From NCBI GenBank assembly GCA_009784845.1, contig WQXK01000007.1, positions 1-24,360 of the forward strand: DNA of 24,360 nucleotides, read 5' to 3'. Position 1 is the stretch's first letter. The number at the start of each line of letters is the position of its first letter. The notes under the pieces were generated by a model. The model had not been told where the DNA came from. It saw only the letters and a program-made list of their open reading frames with translations, and searched no databases. The stretch comes from Dehalococcoidia bacterium. GTDB taxonomy: Bacteria > Chloroflexota > Dehalococcoidia > Dehalococcoidales > UBA1222. The position numbers and the translations under genes are program-made. This document shows, piece after piece, positions 1 through 8,089 of this stretch.

Positions 1-275
1 AAATTTTTGAGATCATCAAGAGACAGGTCGTAGCCGTTTAGAAAAAGCAGTGCATACAGTAGCATTGAGGCATGACCGGCTGAGAGAATAAAGCGGTCGC
101 GGTCGGCCCAGTTGGGGTTGGTCGGGTTGTGTTTTAGGAAATGCTGCCACAAGGCATAAGCCATCGGTGCCATCCCCATGGGTGCACCTGGATGTCCGGA
201 GCATGCTTTGTCTATGACATCAACCGCTAAAAAGCGTATTGTGTTGAGGCACAGATTCTCAAAGTTATTGTCCAT
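1..275 (-). CDS. tkt: Transketolase, N-terminal part (gene runs off the left edge)
   Basis: Reading the minus strand from ATG at 275 gives 91 open codons to the window edge, so the stop lies outside. Transketolase is a thiamine-diphosphate enzyme of the non-oxidative pentose phosphate pathway that moves two-carbon ketol units between sugar phosphates. The N-terminus is diagnostic: [20 protein letters not shown], then [20 protein letters not shown] and [17 protein letters not shown]. These include the conserved SGHPG and the RDRF/GHAS segments of the diphosphate-binding domain. The start is preceded only by a weak purine stretch (AGAGATAA). It is transcribed divergently from pdxK. The family is about 650 residues long, so only about one seventh is present. 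I cannot exclude an N-terminal-subunit split transketolase, because the rest is not visible. Confidence 0.93.
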   Translation of the reverse strand, partial: MDNNFENLCLNTIRFLAVDVIDKACSGHPGAPMGMAPMAYALWQHFLKHNPTNPNWADRDRFILSAGHASMLLYALLFLNGYDLSLDDLKN

Positions 276-304
276 TTATCTCTTGCTCTATAAAATAACA
301 GTCA

Positions 305-333
305 ATTTTAGCGCACGGCTCACACCTTTTCAA
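305..333 (-). promoter_or_regulatory. Putative sigma-A promoter for the transketolase gene
   Basis: On the minus strand TTGAAA (333-328) and TAAAAT (310-305) are separated by 17 bases, close to the vegetative consensus. The inferred transcription start is about 23 bases upstream of the ATG at 275. This is sequence matching only. Confidence 0.55.
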
Positions 334-390
334 ATGCATTTTTGTGTCAAAACAGAATATTGATGCATATGACTTGCCTGCAAAATTTTA

Positions 391-420
391 TTGACTATTC
401 GCTTGCCTAAAATGTATATT
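391..420 (+). promoter_or_regulatory. Putative sigma-A promoter for pdxK
   Basis: TTGACT (391-396) and TATATT (415-420) are separated by 18 bases. The inferred start at about 427 would give an untranslated leader of roughly 180 bases before pdxK, beginning with a perfect 7-bp hairpin (GATGAAC 427-433 / GTTCATC 440-446). The 276-606 gap otherwise holds only the divergent tkt promoter and this leader; I see no gene in it. Confidence 0.5.
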
Positions 421-606
421 GTGTAAGATGAACAGAGGCGTTCATCAGATGGTGCGCAGGTTCTGAAACTGATTTAGCACTGGACTGTTTAGCGCGTTAT
501 GTGATGGGCGCTTATTACTTTCTTTTCGATGTTCAGTGTATGAAAAACATACTTGAATTAGTGACATTTTGAGTTATTTTGTGAGCGGTAAGAAGGAGGA
601 CATTAT

Positions 607-1419
607 ATGAGGAAAGCGCTAAGCCTTGCCGGTTCCGATTCAAGCGGTGGGGCCGGTATACAGGCTGATTTAAAAGCGTTTCAGGAACTTGGGGTTTATG
701 GCATGACCGCACTTACGGTTATGGTTGCCATGGACCCGCATAACAATTGGAACCATCAGGTTTTCCCTGTTGCTCTTGAAATAATTAGGGCACAGCTTAC
801 AACGATTATTGATGGAGTTGGCGTTGATGCCCTAAAAACCGGTATGCTGCCAACCTCTGATATTATTGAACTTGCGGCGTATACAGTAAAAAAGCATAAC
901 CTGAAAAATGTTGTGGTTGATCCTGTGATGGTGTGCAAGGGAGCAGGAGAGCCGCTTAATCCTGAGAACACAGACTGTTACAAAAGAACGCTTATACCGC
1001 TGGCGACTGTTGTAACCCCCAATATCTTTGAGGCGTCACAACTCAGTGGCATTGGCACGATTACAACAGTGGAACATATGAAAGAAGCAGCACAGATAAT
1101 TAAACAACTTGGGGTGGGATGCGTTGTTATTAAGGGCGGAAAAGGTATTGAGCATAAGAATGCGGTTGATGTAGTTTATGACGGGAAAGCATTTGAGGTT
1201 TTGGAAAGCGACAGAATAGATACGTCCAATACACATGGCGCCGGATGCACATTTTCTGCGGCTATCACAGCTGAACTTGCAAAGGGAGTTGCTGTAAGTG
1301 AGGCAATTAAAGCCGCCAAGAGATTTATTACCGGTGCCATACGCCATTCTTTTGTGCTTAATCAATTTGTTGGTGTGTTGAATCATTCGGCGGGTAAAGA
1401 TATAGGACAAAACATTTGA
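607..1419 (+). CDS. pdxK: Pyridoxine/pyridoxal kinase of the Bacillus PdxK (ThiD-like) type
   Basis: A 270-residue ribokinase-fold kinase that phosphorylates pyridoxal, pyridoxine and pyridoxamine with ATP to salvage vitamin B6 in the cytoplasm. The start AGSDSSGGAGIQADLK, then YGMTALTVMVAMDP and WNHQVFP, and VVVDPVMVCKGAGEPL match my recollection of Bacillus subtilis PdxK more closely than the HMP-phosphate kinase ThiD. The C-terminal anion-hole/catalytic segment THGAGCTFSAA (residues 209 on) carries Cys214, the position of the lid cysteine described for the Bacillus enzyme. AAGGAGG at 593-599 sits 7 bases before the ATG. The gene stands alone, 72 bases ahead of a LysR regulator. Bacillus PdxK can also phosphorylate hydroxymethylpyrimidine, so automatic annotation as ThiD is likely; no thi gene is adjacent to support that. 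Confidence 0.9.
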   Translation: MRKALSLAGSDSSGGAGIQADLKAFQELGVYGMTALTVMVAMDPHNNWNHQVFPVALEIIRAQLTTIIDGVGVDALKTGMLPTSDIIELAAYTVKKHNLKNVVVDPVMVCKGAGEPLNPENTDCYKRTLIPLATVVTPNIFEASQLSGIGTITTVEHMKEAAQIIKQLGVGCVVIKGGKGIEHKNAVDVVYDGKAFEVLESDRIDTSNTHGAGCTFSAAITAELAKGVAVSEAIKAAKRFITGAIRHSFVLNQFVGVLNHSAGKDIGQNI

Positions 1420-1442
1420 AATTAAAAGTATGATAAAATTTG

Positions 1443-1471
1443 TTTATACAGTGCTATTTGTGGTTTGTAAT
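1443..1471 (+). promoter_or_regulatory. Weak putative promoter for the LysR-type regulator
   Basis: TTTATA (1443-1448) and TGTAAT (1466-1471) are spaced by 17 bases, just before a GGAGGT ribosome site at 1481-1486. Both boxes are imperfect, and read-through from pdxK is equally possible. Confidence 0.3.
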
Positions 1472-1491
1472 AGCTTTGATGGAGGTAAACT

Positions 1492-2394
1492 GTGAATCTT
1501 GACTACATAAAGACTTATACCGAGCTTGTAAAACTAGGCAGCTTTTCGGCTGTTGCCAAAAAGTTATCGGTTAGCCAGCCGGCTGTTTCTTTCCAGATCC
1601 AGAAACTGGAACATGACTTGGGCGTTTGCCTTATCAACCGCAACTATAAAAAAGTTACGCTCACTGATGCCGGAAAAAGACTTTTGGAGTTTGCCACGAC
1701 AGTAAATGGCGAGGAAGCCAGCCTGTTAAAGGATTTGGGGCATCTTCGGGATGACGTGGGCGGTGACCTGCAGATTGCCGCCAGTACTACACCAGGTGAA
1801 TATGTTTTACCTGTATTACTCGGAGAGTTCCTCAGTCAGCACCATGCGGTTAATGCACGTGTGGCGGTTGACGACTCTATATCTGTCATTAACGGCGTAA
1901 AAGGTGGTGCTTACGAGGTCGGATTTTGTGGCTCAACCCCTCCCAAAGGACATAGTCTGGAATCCTTTAAAGTAGCCGAAGATGAAATTGTGCTGATTGT
2001 TTACCCCGGGCACTCATTTGCCACTCGTGAGCAGGTTTCATATAAGGAATTAGAGCAAGCACATCTCATTGTGCGTGAGCCAACATCCGGTACACAGAAG
2101 ACATTGGAACAATTGTTGGCCCAGTCGGGGCTAAATCCAGGCAGACTTAGCCCGCGTCTTACGCTGGGCTCAAGCCAAGCTATTGTGTCGGCAGTGGAAG
2201 CCTGTGCCGGCATAGCATTTGTTTCCAGCCTTGCGGTCAAGCAGCAATTGAGATCAGGAAGCGTCAAAAAAGTAACTCTTGCTGACGTCAAACTGAAACG
2301 TGATTTCTACTGCATTTACTACACTGAGAGACTGGCAACACGGCTGGTTCAGGAATTTGTTTCGTTTATACGTGAAAAATCAAGCGCAGGCTGA
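1492..2394 (+). CDS. LysR-family transcriptional regulator
   Basis: A 300-residue DNA-binding regulator. The N-terminal winged helix-turn-helix covers about residues 1-60: LDYIKTYTELVKLGSFSAVA, then KKLSVSQPAVSFQIQKLEHD and LGVCLINR. The LysR substrate-binding domain covers about 90-295, with the usual start GDLQIAASTTPGEYVLP and LIVREPTSGTQKTLEQ. The start codon is GTG, chosen because GGAGGT lies 5 bases upstream and the first residues match the family N-terminus. The effector and target genes cannot be told from the sequence. The STTPGEY and PTSGT segments resemble the CysB/CysL/CbbR-like group of regulators, and a sulfur-related operon lies about 1.9 kb downstream on the other strand, but no target site was identified. 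Confidence 0.9.
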   Translation: MNLDYIKTYTELVKLGSFSAVAKKLSVSQPAVSFQIQKLEHDLGVCLINRNYKKVTLTDAGKRLLEFATTVNGEEASLLKDLGHLRDDVGGDLQIAASTTPGEYVLPVLLGEFLSQHHAVNARVAVDDSISVINGVKGGAYEVGFCGSTPPKGHSLESFKVAEDEIVLIVYPGHSFATREQVSYKELEQAHLIVREPTSGTQKTLEQLLAQSGLNPGRLSPRLTLGSSQAIVSAVEACAGIAFVSSLAVKQQLRSGSVKKVTLADVKLKRDFYCIYYTERLATRLVQEFVSFIREKSSAG

Positions 2395-2435
2395 GTAAAC
2401 CAAACAGAAATCCGGCATACATAAGAAAGAAATAT

Positions 2436-3530
2436 ATGGCGGAACCGTTAAAGAATTTGCTCAGCCGCGGACTGCTCAGCAGGCTTGCCTCGGATATTAA
2501 ATCGGCCTACAAACCGTTCCAAGTGGATGCGTTCATTGAATCGACAATAGATGACACGTGGGATGGTTTGGAACTTAAGGATAGGACTTACAGGGTAGGT
2601 CTTACCATGGGGAAGTATCTTCCACAGGAGTATGGTGCGGCCATTGGCATCATTGATAAAGTGGTGATGAACTATGGCACATGGCTTGATGGTTTTGCTT
2701 GGTTCTTTCCCGTTTTTGTTGAGATTTACGGTCAGGATGAGGCAAATTGGGACGTCTCAATGGCCGCCTTGGAAAGATATACATCTTATGCCTCGGCCGA
2801 AATGGCTGTGCGACCGTTTATTATTAAGTAAGAGGCGCGTATGATGCGCCAGATGTATGCTTGGTCAGGGCATGAAAATGAGTCTGTCCGCAGACTCTCC
2901 TGCGAAGGATGCCGCCCTGCGTTGCCGTGGGCACCGGCATTAAACAGCTTCAAAAAGGACCCCAGTCCCATACTGCCTATATTGGAACGCCTTAAGGATG
3001 ATACTTCGCTTCATGTGCGAAAGAGCGTCGCCAATAATCTAAATGACATTTCCAAAACACATCCTGACCTTGTTGTGAAGCTCGCCAGGGAATGGCAAGG
3101 CAAAAGCGAGCGCACCGACTGGATAATAAAACACGGATGCAGAACACTGTTAAAAAATGGCAATAAAGAGGCGCTGGCACTTTTCGGGCTCCAAAACGTC
3201 ACCTCTATAGATGTTTTTGACTTTGCAATAAAGACAGGAGCAATTTCAATAGGGCAAGATATTAGCTTCTCATTTACGATTGCTGCAAAAGAGGCGACAA
3301 AAGTTAGGCTGGAGTATGCCATCGATTATGTGAAAGCCAGCGGCAAAAGAAGCAGGAAGATTTTCCAAATATCTGAGGTTTCACTAAAAGCACATGAGAA
3401 AAAGCATTACGTCAGAAAGCATTCATTTGCGGATGTTAGCGTGAGAAAACATTACGTCGGGACACATTCAATTACGCTTATTGCAAACGGCGCAGAGCGG
3501 GGGAAACAGGACTTCGTGCTACATGCGTAA
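2436..3530 (+). pseudogene. AlkC-like DNA alkylation repair protein, interrupted by an in-frame TAA
   Basis: Two consecutive open frames, 2436-2831 (131 codons) and 2841-3530 (229 codons), lie in the same reading frame and are separated by a single TAA at 2829-2831. Read through, they form one protein of about 364 residues like the AlkC/COG4335 family of HEAT-like-repeat DNA glycosylases that remove alkylated bases. Family-like segments are MAEPLKNLLSRGLLSRLASD and SAEMAVRPFIIK before the stop. After it come WSGHENESVRRLSCEGCRPA, then LPW and FKKDPSPILPILERLKDD. VRKSVANNLNDISKTHPDLV, then DWIIKH, follow. After about residue 260 a beta-rich C-terminal part follows, perhaps an Ig-like domain. 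In relatives a Tyr is expected at the stop position (TAT/TAC to TAA), so one base change explains the break. The second part has ATG ATG at 2841 with a GAGG-like site upstream, so re-initiation as two polypeptides is possible. The ribosome site of the first part is weak. Confidence 0.75.
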
Positions 3531-3567
3531 TCCTAACTGCAGCATTATAAATTTACATAACGGCAAC

Positions 3568-4299
3568 TTACCCCGTCGATACTTGGCAAAGTTCTATCGT
3601 TCCACATACGCCGATTTTTTGTCCTACTATGATGACAGCACCACTCACTCCAGCAATACCCTGAGCGACATCCAGACCACGCTGAATGTCATCTGCCGAG
3701 TGCACGGCGTTGCCTACGGCACTTGCAGCAGCATCTGCTAAGGCTGCGGATGGCGCTGTGATTACGCTGGCATCGGTTTTGCCAAGGCTGATTGAAGGTC
3801 CAACAGTACCTGAAGACGTGCAAACGCCCAATGGCAGATCAGACGGCTTTAATCTCAACCCCAAGTTTCCTGAAACAGGCGATTCGCCGGCGTATATAGC
3901 GGCAATTCTTTCATGTGCCGAATGAATAAAATTGTCCCCTCCGTTCTCAATAATCACCTCTCTTGAAAGTGCGGAGAGTTTTTGTCCCATTAACTCGGAG
4001 ATTGCACCTGCAACAGCTGCCATTGGTCCCACGCCGGCTGATTTGGCGGCTTGTGCCATTAGCCTGACTATGTGGGGTGCGTCATCATCGACCTCCAACG
4101 GCTCAAATGATGCGCCGAAAAAAGGATGAGACTGAATGTAGTTTTCCAGAACAGTGCGCAAACGTGTCAGTTGTTCCATTGCCACAACGGACAAATCTGA
4201 GCAGGTATGAACGAGCAGGTCGCTTTCTTTGATGCGCACGTTGTAGCTGGCTAGTTGCCCAGCCTTTACCCACGTGCGGTAATGGCGCGGCTGGTACAT
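3568..4299 (-). CDS. UPF0280 family protein (COG2122, ApbE-like), homocysteine-synthesis operon
   Basis: A 243-residue protein of the UPF0280/COG2122 family. In methanogens and other anaerobes these proteins are encoded with COG1900 and NIL/ferredoxin proteins and have been implicated with them in making homocysteine from aspartate semialdehyde and sulfide; their exact biochemical role is unclear to me. Characteristic are the start MYQPRHYRTWVKAGQLASYN, the central GVGPMAAVAGAISELMGQ, and VIIENGGDNFI, then VCTSSGTVGPSISLGKTDAS. ApbE-like proteins share the GGD and TSG elements. I moved the start to ATG at 4299, because the family begins there and AAGGTG lies 5 bases upstream; a longer frame to 4365 would overlap the upstream gene. 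The start is 11 bases after the ferredoxin gene stop, so the three genes are co-transcribed. It converges with the alkC-like gene; no clear terminator lies in the 37-base gap. Confidence 0.87.
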   Translation of the reverse strand: MYQPRHYRTWVKAGQLASYNVRIKESDLLVHTCSDLSVVAMEQLTRLRTVLENYIQSHPFFGASFEPLEVDDDAPHIVRLMAQAAKSAGVGPMAAVAGAISELMGQKLSALSREVIIENGGDNFIHSAHERIAAIYAGESPVSGNLGLRLKPSDLPLGVCTSSGTVGPSISLGKTDASVITAPSAALADAAASAVGNAVHSADDIQRGLDVAQGIAGVSGAVIIVGQKIGVCGTIELCQVSTG

Positions 4300-4310
4300 A
4301 GACACCTTAG

Positions 4311-4721
4311 CTAGAAGTGAAATTCCATGGCGCGCGGCGGGCAGGCTTTGATACAAAGGCCGCAAGCAACACAGCAGTTGTCGTCAAAACATACCTTACG
4401 CGTCTGAGGAGCAATCGAGAAAGCGCGTGACGGACATACGCTTACGCAAGCACCACAGTGAGTACAACGCTCCTCGTTGCGCAACACGGAACGCGACAGC
4501 GACTCAATTTGCACACCAGCCGACGTGACATACTCAATGCCGGCATCATACTTATCCTGCTCTCCGGAGAGTTCCAGCACGACATAACCTTCCTGATTCG
4601 GAATGATGGAGGCCTTTAGTATGTTGAAACTAAGGTCGTAGTTTCTTATAAGATTGTTGATTACCGGTTGCTCCACTATACGCGGCGGGAAATGCAATAC
4701 CAGCTTATGTGATATTTTCAT
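4311..4721 (-). CDS. NIL domain plus 2[4Fe-4S] ferredoxin protein of the homocysteine operon
   Basis: A 136-residue protein. Residues about 1-75 match an NIL domain (start MKISHKLVLHFPPRIVEQPV), a ligand-binding module also found in methionine ABC transporters. The C-terminal half is a bacterial-type ferredoxin with two complete clusters, CTHCGACVSVCP and CVACGLCIKACP, each giving the CxxCxxCxxxCP pattern for a [4Fe-4S] centre. In anaerobes this gene accompanies COG1900 proteins and is thought to serve the sulfur insertion or electron transfer step in homocysteine formation. GAGG lies 9 bases before the ATG. It starts 10 bases after the stop of the COG1900 gene and is followed 11 bases later by the UPF0280 gene. 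Confidence 0.92.
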   Translation of the reverse strand: MKISHKLVLHFPPRIVEQPVINNLIRNYDLSFNILKASIIPNQEGYVVLELSGEQDKYDAGIEYVTSAGVQIESLSRSVLRNEERCTHCGACVSVCPSRAFSIAPQTRKVCFDDNCCVACGLCIKACPPRAMEFHF

Positions 4722-4731
4722 AATTTAATCC

Positions 4732-5931
4732 TCAGATGCGCTCGTTTAAGGCCTTGGGTGCAATTCCTGCATCAACGCCAGGCAAAGGCTGCACTGGCTG
4801 CGTGAGTAAAAACTTCCCCTGCTGCATCCATTCCTTTAAGGTTGTGGCTATTTCAACGGCACGTGAATAGCTGGAGAGCGAGGCAACTGACACAGACTTG
4901 CCGTTGAGCACGAAACTGCCGCTTTTCAACTCAGCGTAACTTACCTCCGCCAACACATCTGCTTCGCGCTGCGGATATGTGCTGGAATAGTCCACCACAG
5001 GTGCTAAGATGTCAGCATCTCCTACCAGCGTGTAACCAAGAATTTCCTCATCCAGTATGGGAATAGGCACGCCAATGCCAACAGCCAGAGTAACACCATA
5101 CCCCAGCATGCTGATGCCGCGCAACCAACGAGGACTCATCTGCTTCAAATCACCTATAACAGCCAGCGTCCCGGCACCGCGTTTGGGTACGCCATTGTCA
5201 CCGCGCAACGCAGCGGGGTTGTGTTGTGTGCCATTCCATGCTACATAACCTACACCGCCACCCAGAAAGATACGCGTACCGACACCAATAGTTTTGAAAT
5301 ACGGGTCGTTCAAAAGCGGGGAAAGCTGTCCGGCTGAGCAATAGTTGGCATTTGCCAAACGCGGCTTCAAAATACCCATATAGGTATGAATTGTCTTATC
5401 GGATGCGTTAACTGCCACATTGTAGTTTTGGTAGGCATTGCGGGGATTAAACAACACCGCCTCGTTTAGGTCTTTAATATTTATTAGCGTATCAAGTTTT
5501 TTGCGAGGATAGCAGTCAGTGCCATAAGCCGATGCCACCAAATGAACATCTTTGCCGGCTACCAACTCCTCAATAACATGCCCCCCGCCATAGTTGAACT
5601 CACCGGGGTATACGCGATTGCGTAGGTCATCATCTGGCAGGGCATTGGCGCCAATTAAAAGATCAGCTGCGGCGTATCCGGTATAAGCCTGCACGTCATT
5701 CAGTGTGGCTTTTCCGCCGCCAAGTTTAATACGCGGTTTGGTGTGACCTAAGTTAAAATAAGCACCAGATGAGCACATCGGGCCAAAAGTGCCTGTGGTG
5801 ACAACATCCACCTCACGCGCTGCGCAAGCGGTGCCTTTCTCTTTGGCAATGCCAATAATTTCCTCGGCAGTGGCGATTACAGCCTTGCCTTGCTTTATTT
5901 TCTCGTTGATTTCCTCAATAGTTTTGGCCAT
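4732..5931 (-). CDS. COG1900/DUF39 homocysteine biosynthesis protein (aspartate-semialdehyde sulfurtransferase type)
   Basis: A 399-residue member of the DUF39/COG1900 family, which converts aspartate semialdehyde to homocysteine with sulfide as sulfur source in methanogens and several anaerobic bacteria, bypassing acyl-homoserine routes. Two cysteines stand in conserved surroundings: Cys53 in TTGTFGPMCSSGAYFNLGHT and Cys140 in ASAYGTDCYPRK, close to the positions reported as functional in the archaeal protein. Other family segments are GGGKATLNDVQAYTGYAAAD, FNPRNAYQNYNVAVN, and IFLGGGVGYVAWNGTQHNP. The start at ATG 5931 is preferred over GTG 5940, because GGAG lies 8 bases before the ATG but directly abuts the GTG. 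It is the first gene of a three-gene operon. Confidence 0.93.
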   Translation of the reverse strand: MAKTIEEINEKIKQGKAVIATAEEIIGIAKEKGTACAAREVDVVTTGTFGPMCSSGAYFNLGHTKPRIKLGGGKATLNDVQAYTGYAAADLLIGANALPDDDLRNRVYPGEFNYGGGHVIEELVAGKDVHLVASAYGTDCYPRKKLDTLINIKDLNEAVLFNPRNAYQNYNVAVNASDKTIHTYMGILKPRLANANYCSAGQLSPLLNDPYFKTIGVGTRIFLGGGVGYVAWNGTQHNPAALRGDNGVPKRGAGTLAVIGDLKQMSPRWLRGISMLGYGVTLAVGIGVPIPILDEEILGYTLVGDADILAPVVDYSSTYPQREADVLAEVSYAELKSGSFVLNGKSVSVASLSSYSRAVEIATTLKEWMQQGKFLLTQPVQPLPGVDAGIAPKALNERI

Positions 5932-5978
5932 TTGTTGCACTCCGAGGCGATGCCTGTTTCGGCATAAATTGCAGTCTT

Positions 5979-6008
5979 ATGGTAGTCTGCTTGCCTTGCT
6001 CTTGTCAA
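5979..6008 (-). promoter_or_regulatory. Putative proximal promoter of the homocysteine operon
   Basis: A perfect TTGACA (6008-6003) is followed after 18 bases by TACCAT (5984-5979) on the minus strand. This would give a leader of about 40 bases before the ATG at 5931. Confidence 0.4.
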
Positions 6009-6039
6009 ACAATATTTTACAAAGGAAAACTGGTACGCC

Positions 6040-6070
6040 TCAATACGACCCCTTGGGGTTGTTTTGTCAA
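6040..6070 (-). promoter_or_regulatory. Putative distal promoter of the homocysteine operon with a palindrome in its spacer
   Basis: A second perfect TTGACA (6070-6065) lies 62 bases upstream of the first. The best -10 candidate is TATTGA with a long 19-base spacer (6045-6040). The spacer contains ACCCCTTGGGGT (6048-6059), a 5-bp inverted repeat around TT that could be an operator. Weak as a promoter by spacing alone. Confidence 0.3.
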
Positions 6071-6408
6071 GGAACTGTTTTGATTTAATAGAATGCGTTG
6101 AGTATGATATAAAAGGGCACGCCAAAACTAGCGTATTAGATAGCTGATGCCCAGTGTTTTTCCAGCAAACATGAATATGTAGGCATTGACAAGTCGCTAT
6201 GGCATTTGGAAAAGTTGGAATTTCTTGAATTTGTTGAACCAGGGGTAGTTACGAAAACTTGCTAGTGTATTAATCAATTTCATAAATCTATGTTGCCCCA
6301 AACTTTAGTCCAATTTATCGTACCATGACCAACAGACTAACTTTTCAACCAGTATAGTTAATTGCAGATGTTACAGTTTCTCTGCAGGGGATGTGACACT
6401 GCGAAACG

Positions 6409-6445
6409 AAGAGCGGCCGGAACTAATGTGCTTCCGACCGCTCTT
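6409..6445. terminator. Strong hairpin downstream of the slipin gene
   Basis: Arms 6409-6422 and 6432-6445 pair over 14 positions with one mismatch, around a 9-base loop. On the plus strand it is followed by AATTTTTGTTTT; on the minus strand by a short TTCGTTTCG. It probably ends the nfeD-slipin transcript, though the minus-strand T-tract is poor. Confidence 0.55.
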
Positions 6446-6480
6446 CATAACAATTTTTGTTTTAGCCTGTAGCCTATATA

Positions 6481-7290
6481 TTATGCGTTCTTTTTATCGA
6501 TTTCCTTTTTCTCGGCTTTTTTCTGTTCTACATATGTCTCCAGCCTATCCTTCGGAATAAACATGGAGATTAAGTCAATGGGAATGGGGAATACCAGCGT
6601 ATTAGTCTTTTCCGTAGCAATTTCTGTCAGTGTCTGCAGGTAGCGCAGTTGTAGCGTGACCGGTTCCTGACCGATGATATGCCCTGCGTTGGCAAGCTTT
6701 TCGGATGCCTGAAGTTCACCTTCAGCGTGGATGATTTTGGCGCGGCGCACGCGTTCTGCCTCTGCCTGTGCTGCCATCGAGCGGCGCATGGACTCCGGCA
6801 ATTCCACATCTTTGATTTCTACGATGCTTACTTTGATACCCCAAGGATCAGTCTGTTCGTCAATAATGCTTTGCAGTGTCTGATTGAGTTTCTCACGTTG
6901 TGAAAGCAGTTCGTCTAGTTCGTGCTGACCCAGCACGTTACGCAATGTTGTCTGGGCGATTTGAGAGGTGGCTTTTACAGGGTTAATAACCTTCACCACT
7001 GAGTCCTCCGGCTTGACAACACGGAAATAGACTACGGCATTGACGCGTACAGTGACGTTATCGCGTGTAATCACGTCCTGTGCCGGAACATCAAGTGTGA
7101 CGACGCGCAGGTCAATTCTTACAATGCGATCAAGTAGAGGGATGATAAAAAACAATCCAGGTCCTTTGGCTCCCACCAAACGCCCCAAGCGGAAGACCAC
7201 TCCGCGTTCGTACTCGCTTACGACCTTGATAGATGTTGCCAGTACGATAATGAGCACAACAATAATAACAATGGCGATAACAATTGGCAT
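6481..7290 (-). CDS. Slipin (SPFH/band 7 membrane protein)
   Basis: A 269-residue stomatin-like protein. Residues about 1-25 form one membrane anchor ([20 protein letters not shown]). The SPFH domain follows, with [20 protein letters not shown], then [30 protein letters not shown], and [16 protein letters not shown] helical part with [20 protein letters not shown] comes next, then a Lys/Glu-rich charged tail. Slipins assemble in the cytoplasmic membrane and are thought to organise membrane domains or protease partners. The start was moved to ATG 7290, where GGAGG stands about 8 bases upstream and the membrane helix begins; an extended frame to 7377 would overlap the nfeD gene. It follows nfeD by 11 bases, the usual slipin/NfeD pairing. 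Confidence 0.93.
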   Translation of the reverse strand: MPIVIAIVIIVVLIIVLATSIKVVSEYERGVVFRLGRLVGAKGPGLFFIIPLLDRIVRIDLRVVTLDVPAQDVITRDNVTVRVNAVVYFRVVKPEDSVVKVINPVKATSQIAQTTLRNVLGQHELDELLSQREKLNQTLQSIIDEQTDPWGIKVSIVEIKDVELPESMRRSMAAQAEAERVRRAKIIHAEGELQASEKLANAGHIIGQEPVTLQLRYLQTLTEIATEKTNTLVFPIPIDLISMFIPKDRLETYVEQKKAEKKEIDKKNA

Positions 7291-7301
7291 CCGTTTTCCT
7301 C

Positions 7302-7916
7302 CTATTTTTTCTTTGTTACGTATAATTTCAGACCACGTAAGTCTGTCACGACCAACTCCTCGTCTACTACAGCACAACCCTCATCCAGTTTGGCCTGCCA
7401 GAGTTCGCCCTGATATAACACCATTCCGTCAGGCGCGAGCCTGGTCCGTGCCACGACCACACTGCCTTTCGCAGTTTCGCTGCCTGTGGCAACGCGGCGC
7501 TTATGTGCTATTGCAGAACGATTAACCATGAATATCAATGCAACCGACATAGCGGTCGTCGATCCGGCAATAAGAAATGGATTGGCGCGGTTGTCAGCAC
7601 CACCCTGGAATAAGAATATTGAGCCGAAGATTATGCATGCCATACCTACGGCAGTAACAATTCCCCTCGAGCGCACGAATGCCTCGGCTATGATGAATGC
7701 CAGCGCAATAATGATGAGTGACAGTCCAAGAGGATTGACCGATAGTGTGGAAAAGGCTAGAAAGGCCAGCAGCCCGGCTATGATGCCCGCTGTTCCGGCA
7801 AAAAAGATGCCGGGGGTAAAAATCTCCACGGAAATACCAAATATGGACAGCATGAGCAACACGTATGCGAGATTTGGATCAGAAAGAGCAGAACGCAAAT
7901 TGTCAACAGCATCCAT
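7302..7916 (-). CDS. NfeD family protein, short form without the protease domain
   Basis: A 204-residue membrane protein. Several hydrophobic helices ([20 protein letters not shown], then [37 protein letters not shown] and others) are followed from about residue 145 by an OB-fold-like soluble domain ([20 protein letters not shown] then [10 protein letters not shown]). That is the NfeD C-terminal domain, which is believed to interact with the SPFH partner. The N-terminal ClpP-like serine protease domain of long NfeD proteins is absent, as in the truncated class. The start at ATG 7916 has GGAGG 7 bases upstream; a TTG six bases earlier is too close to it. Confidence 0.88.
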   Translation of the reverse strand: MDAVDNLRSALSDPNLAYVLLMLSIFGISVEIFTPGIFFAGTAGIIAGLLAFLAFSTLSVNPLGLSLIIIALAFIIAEAFVRSRGIVTAVGMACIIFGSIFLFQGGADNRANPFLIAGSTTAMSVALIFMVNRSAIAHKRRVATGSETAKGSVVVARTRLAPDGMVLYQGELWQAKLDEGCAVVDEELVVTDLRGLKLYVTKKK

Positions 7917-7980
7917 ATGCAAACCTCCGTGTGTTCGTATGTCGGAGCGCCGAAAATAGACAGCCTTTATACCCTACATA

Positions 7981-7989
7981 AGTATAGCA
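7981..7989 (-). promoter_or_regulatory. Putative extended -10 promoter for nfeD-slipin
   Basis: The minus strand reads TGCTATACT, an extended -10 element (TG, one base, TATACT), about 65 bases ahead of the nfeD start. No good -35 box is present at 17 bases. Confidence 0.4.
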
Positions 7990-8060
7990 TATGGTTCCTG
8001 CGGTGCGATACAAAATTATCACAATTTTTCAAACATGTTCACGTTCAATACCTGTCATCG

Positions 8061-8089
8061 TTTATTTATAACACACTTTAGTGTAAAAT
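8061..8089 (+). promoter_or_regulatory. Putative his operon promoter with a palindrome against the -10 box
   Basis: TTTATT (8061-8066) and TAAAAT (8084-8089) are 17 bases apart. The spacer ends in ACACTTTAGTGT (8073-8084), a perfect 5-bp inverted repeat around TT that touches the -10 box and could bind a repressor. The inferred leader is about 20 bases, too short for an attenuator or riboswitch. Confidence 0.45.

Larger units (their letters stand above)
5932..6480. other. 549-bp intergenic stretch without a convincing gene
   Basis: The left third holds the two promoter candidates for the homocysteine operon. The right end holds a hairpin behind the slipin gene. Between about 6070 and 6400 I see no supported coding sequence. 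A stop-to-stop frame on the plus strand at 6140-6265 reads about 41 codons without an ATG and ends LEKLEFLEFVEPGVVTKTC; it could be a decayed fragment or chance. Confidence 0.5.

Noticed and set aside
421..606. TPP riboswitch before the ThiD-like kinase gene
   Set aside because: The conserved CTGAGA core and the second TPP-binding arm are absent, and the protein matches PdxK better than ThiD.
7040..7959. Long plus-strand open frames opposite slipin and nfeD
   Set aside because: They are shadows of well-supported minus-strand genes, with no family resemblance and no ribosome sites.
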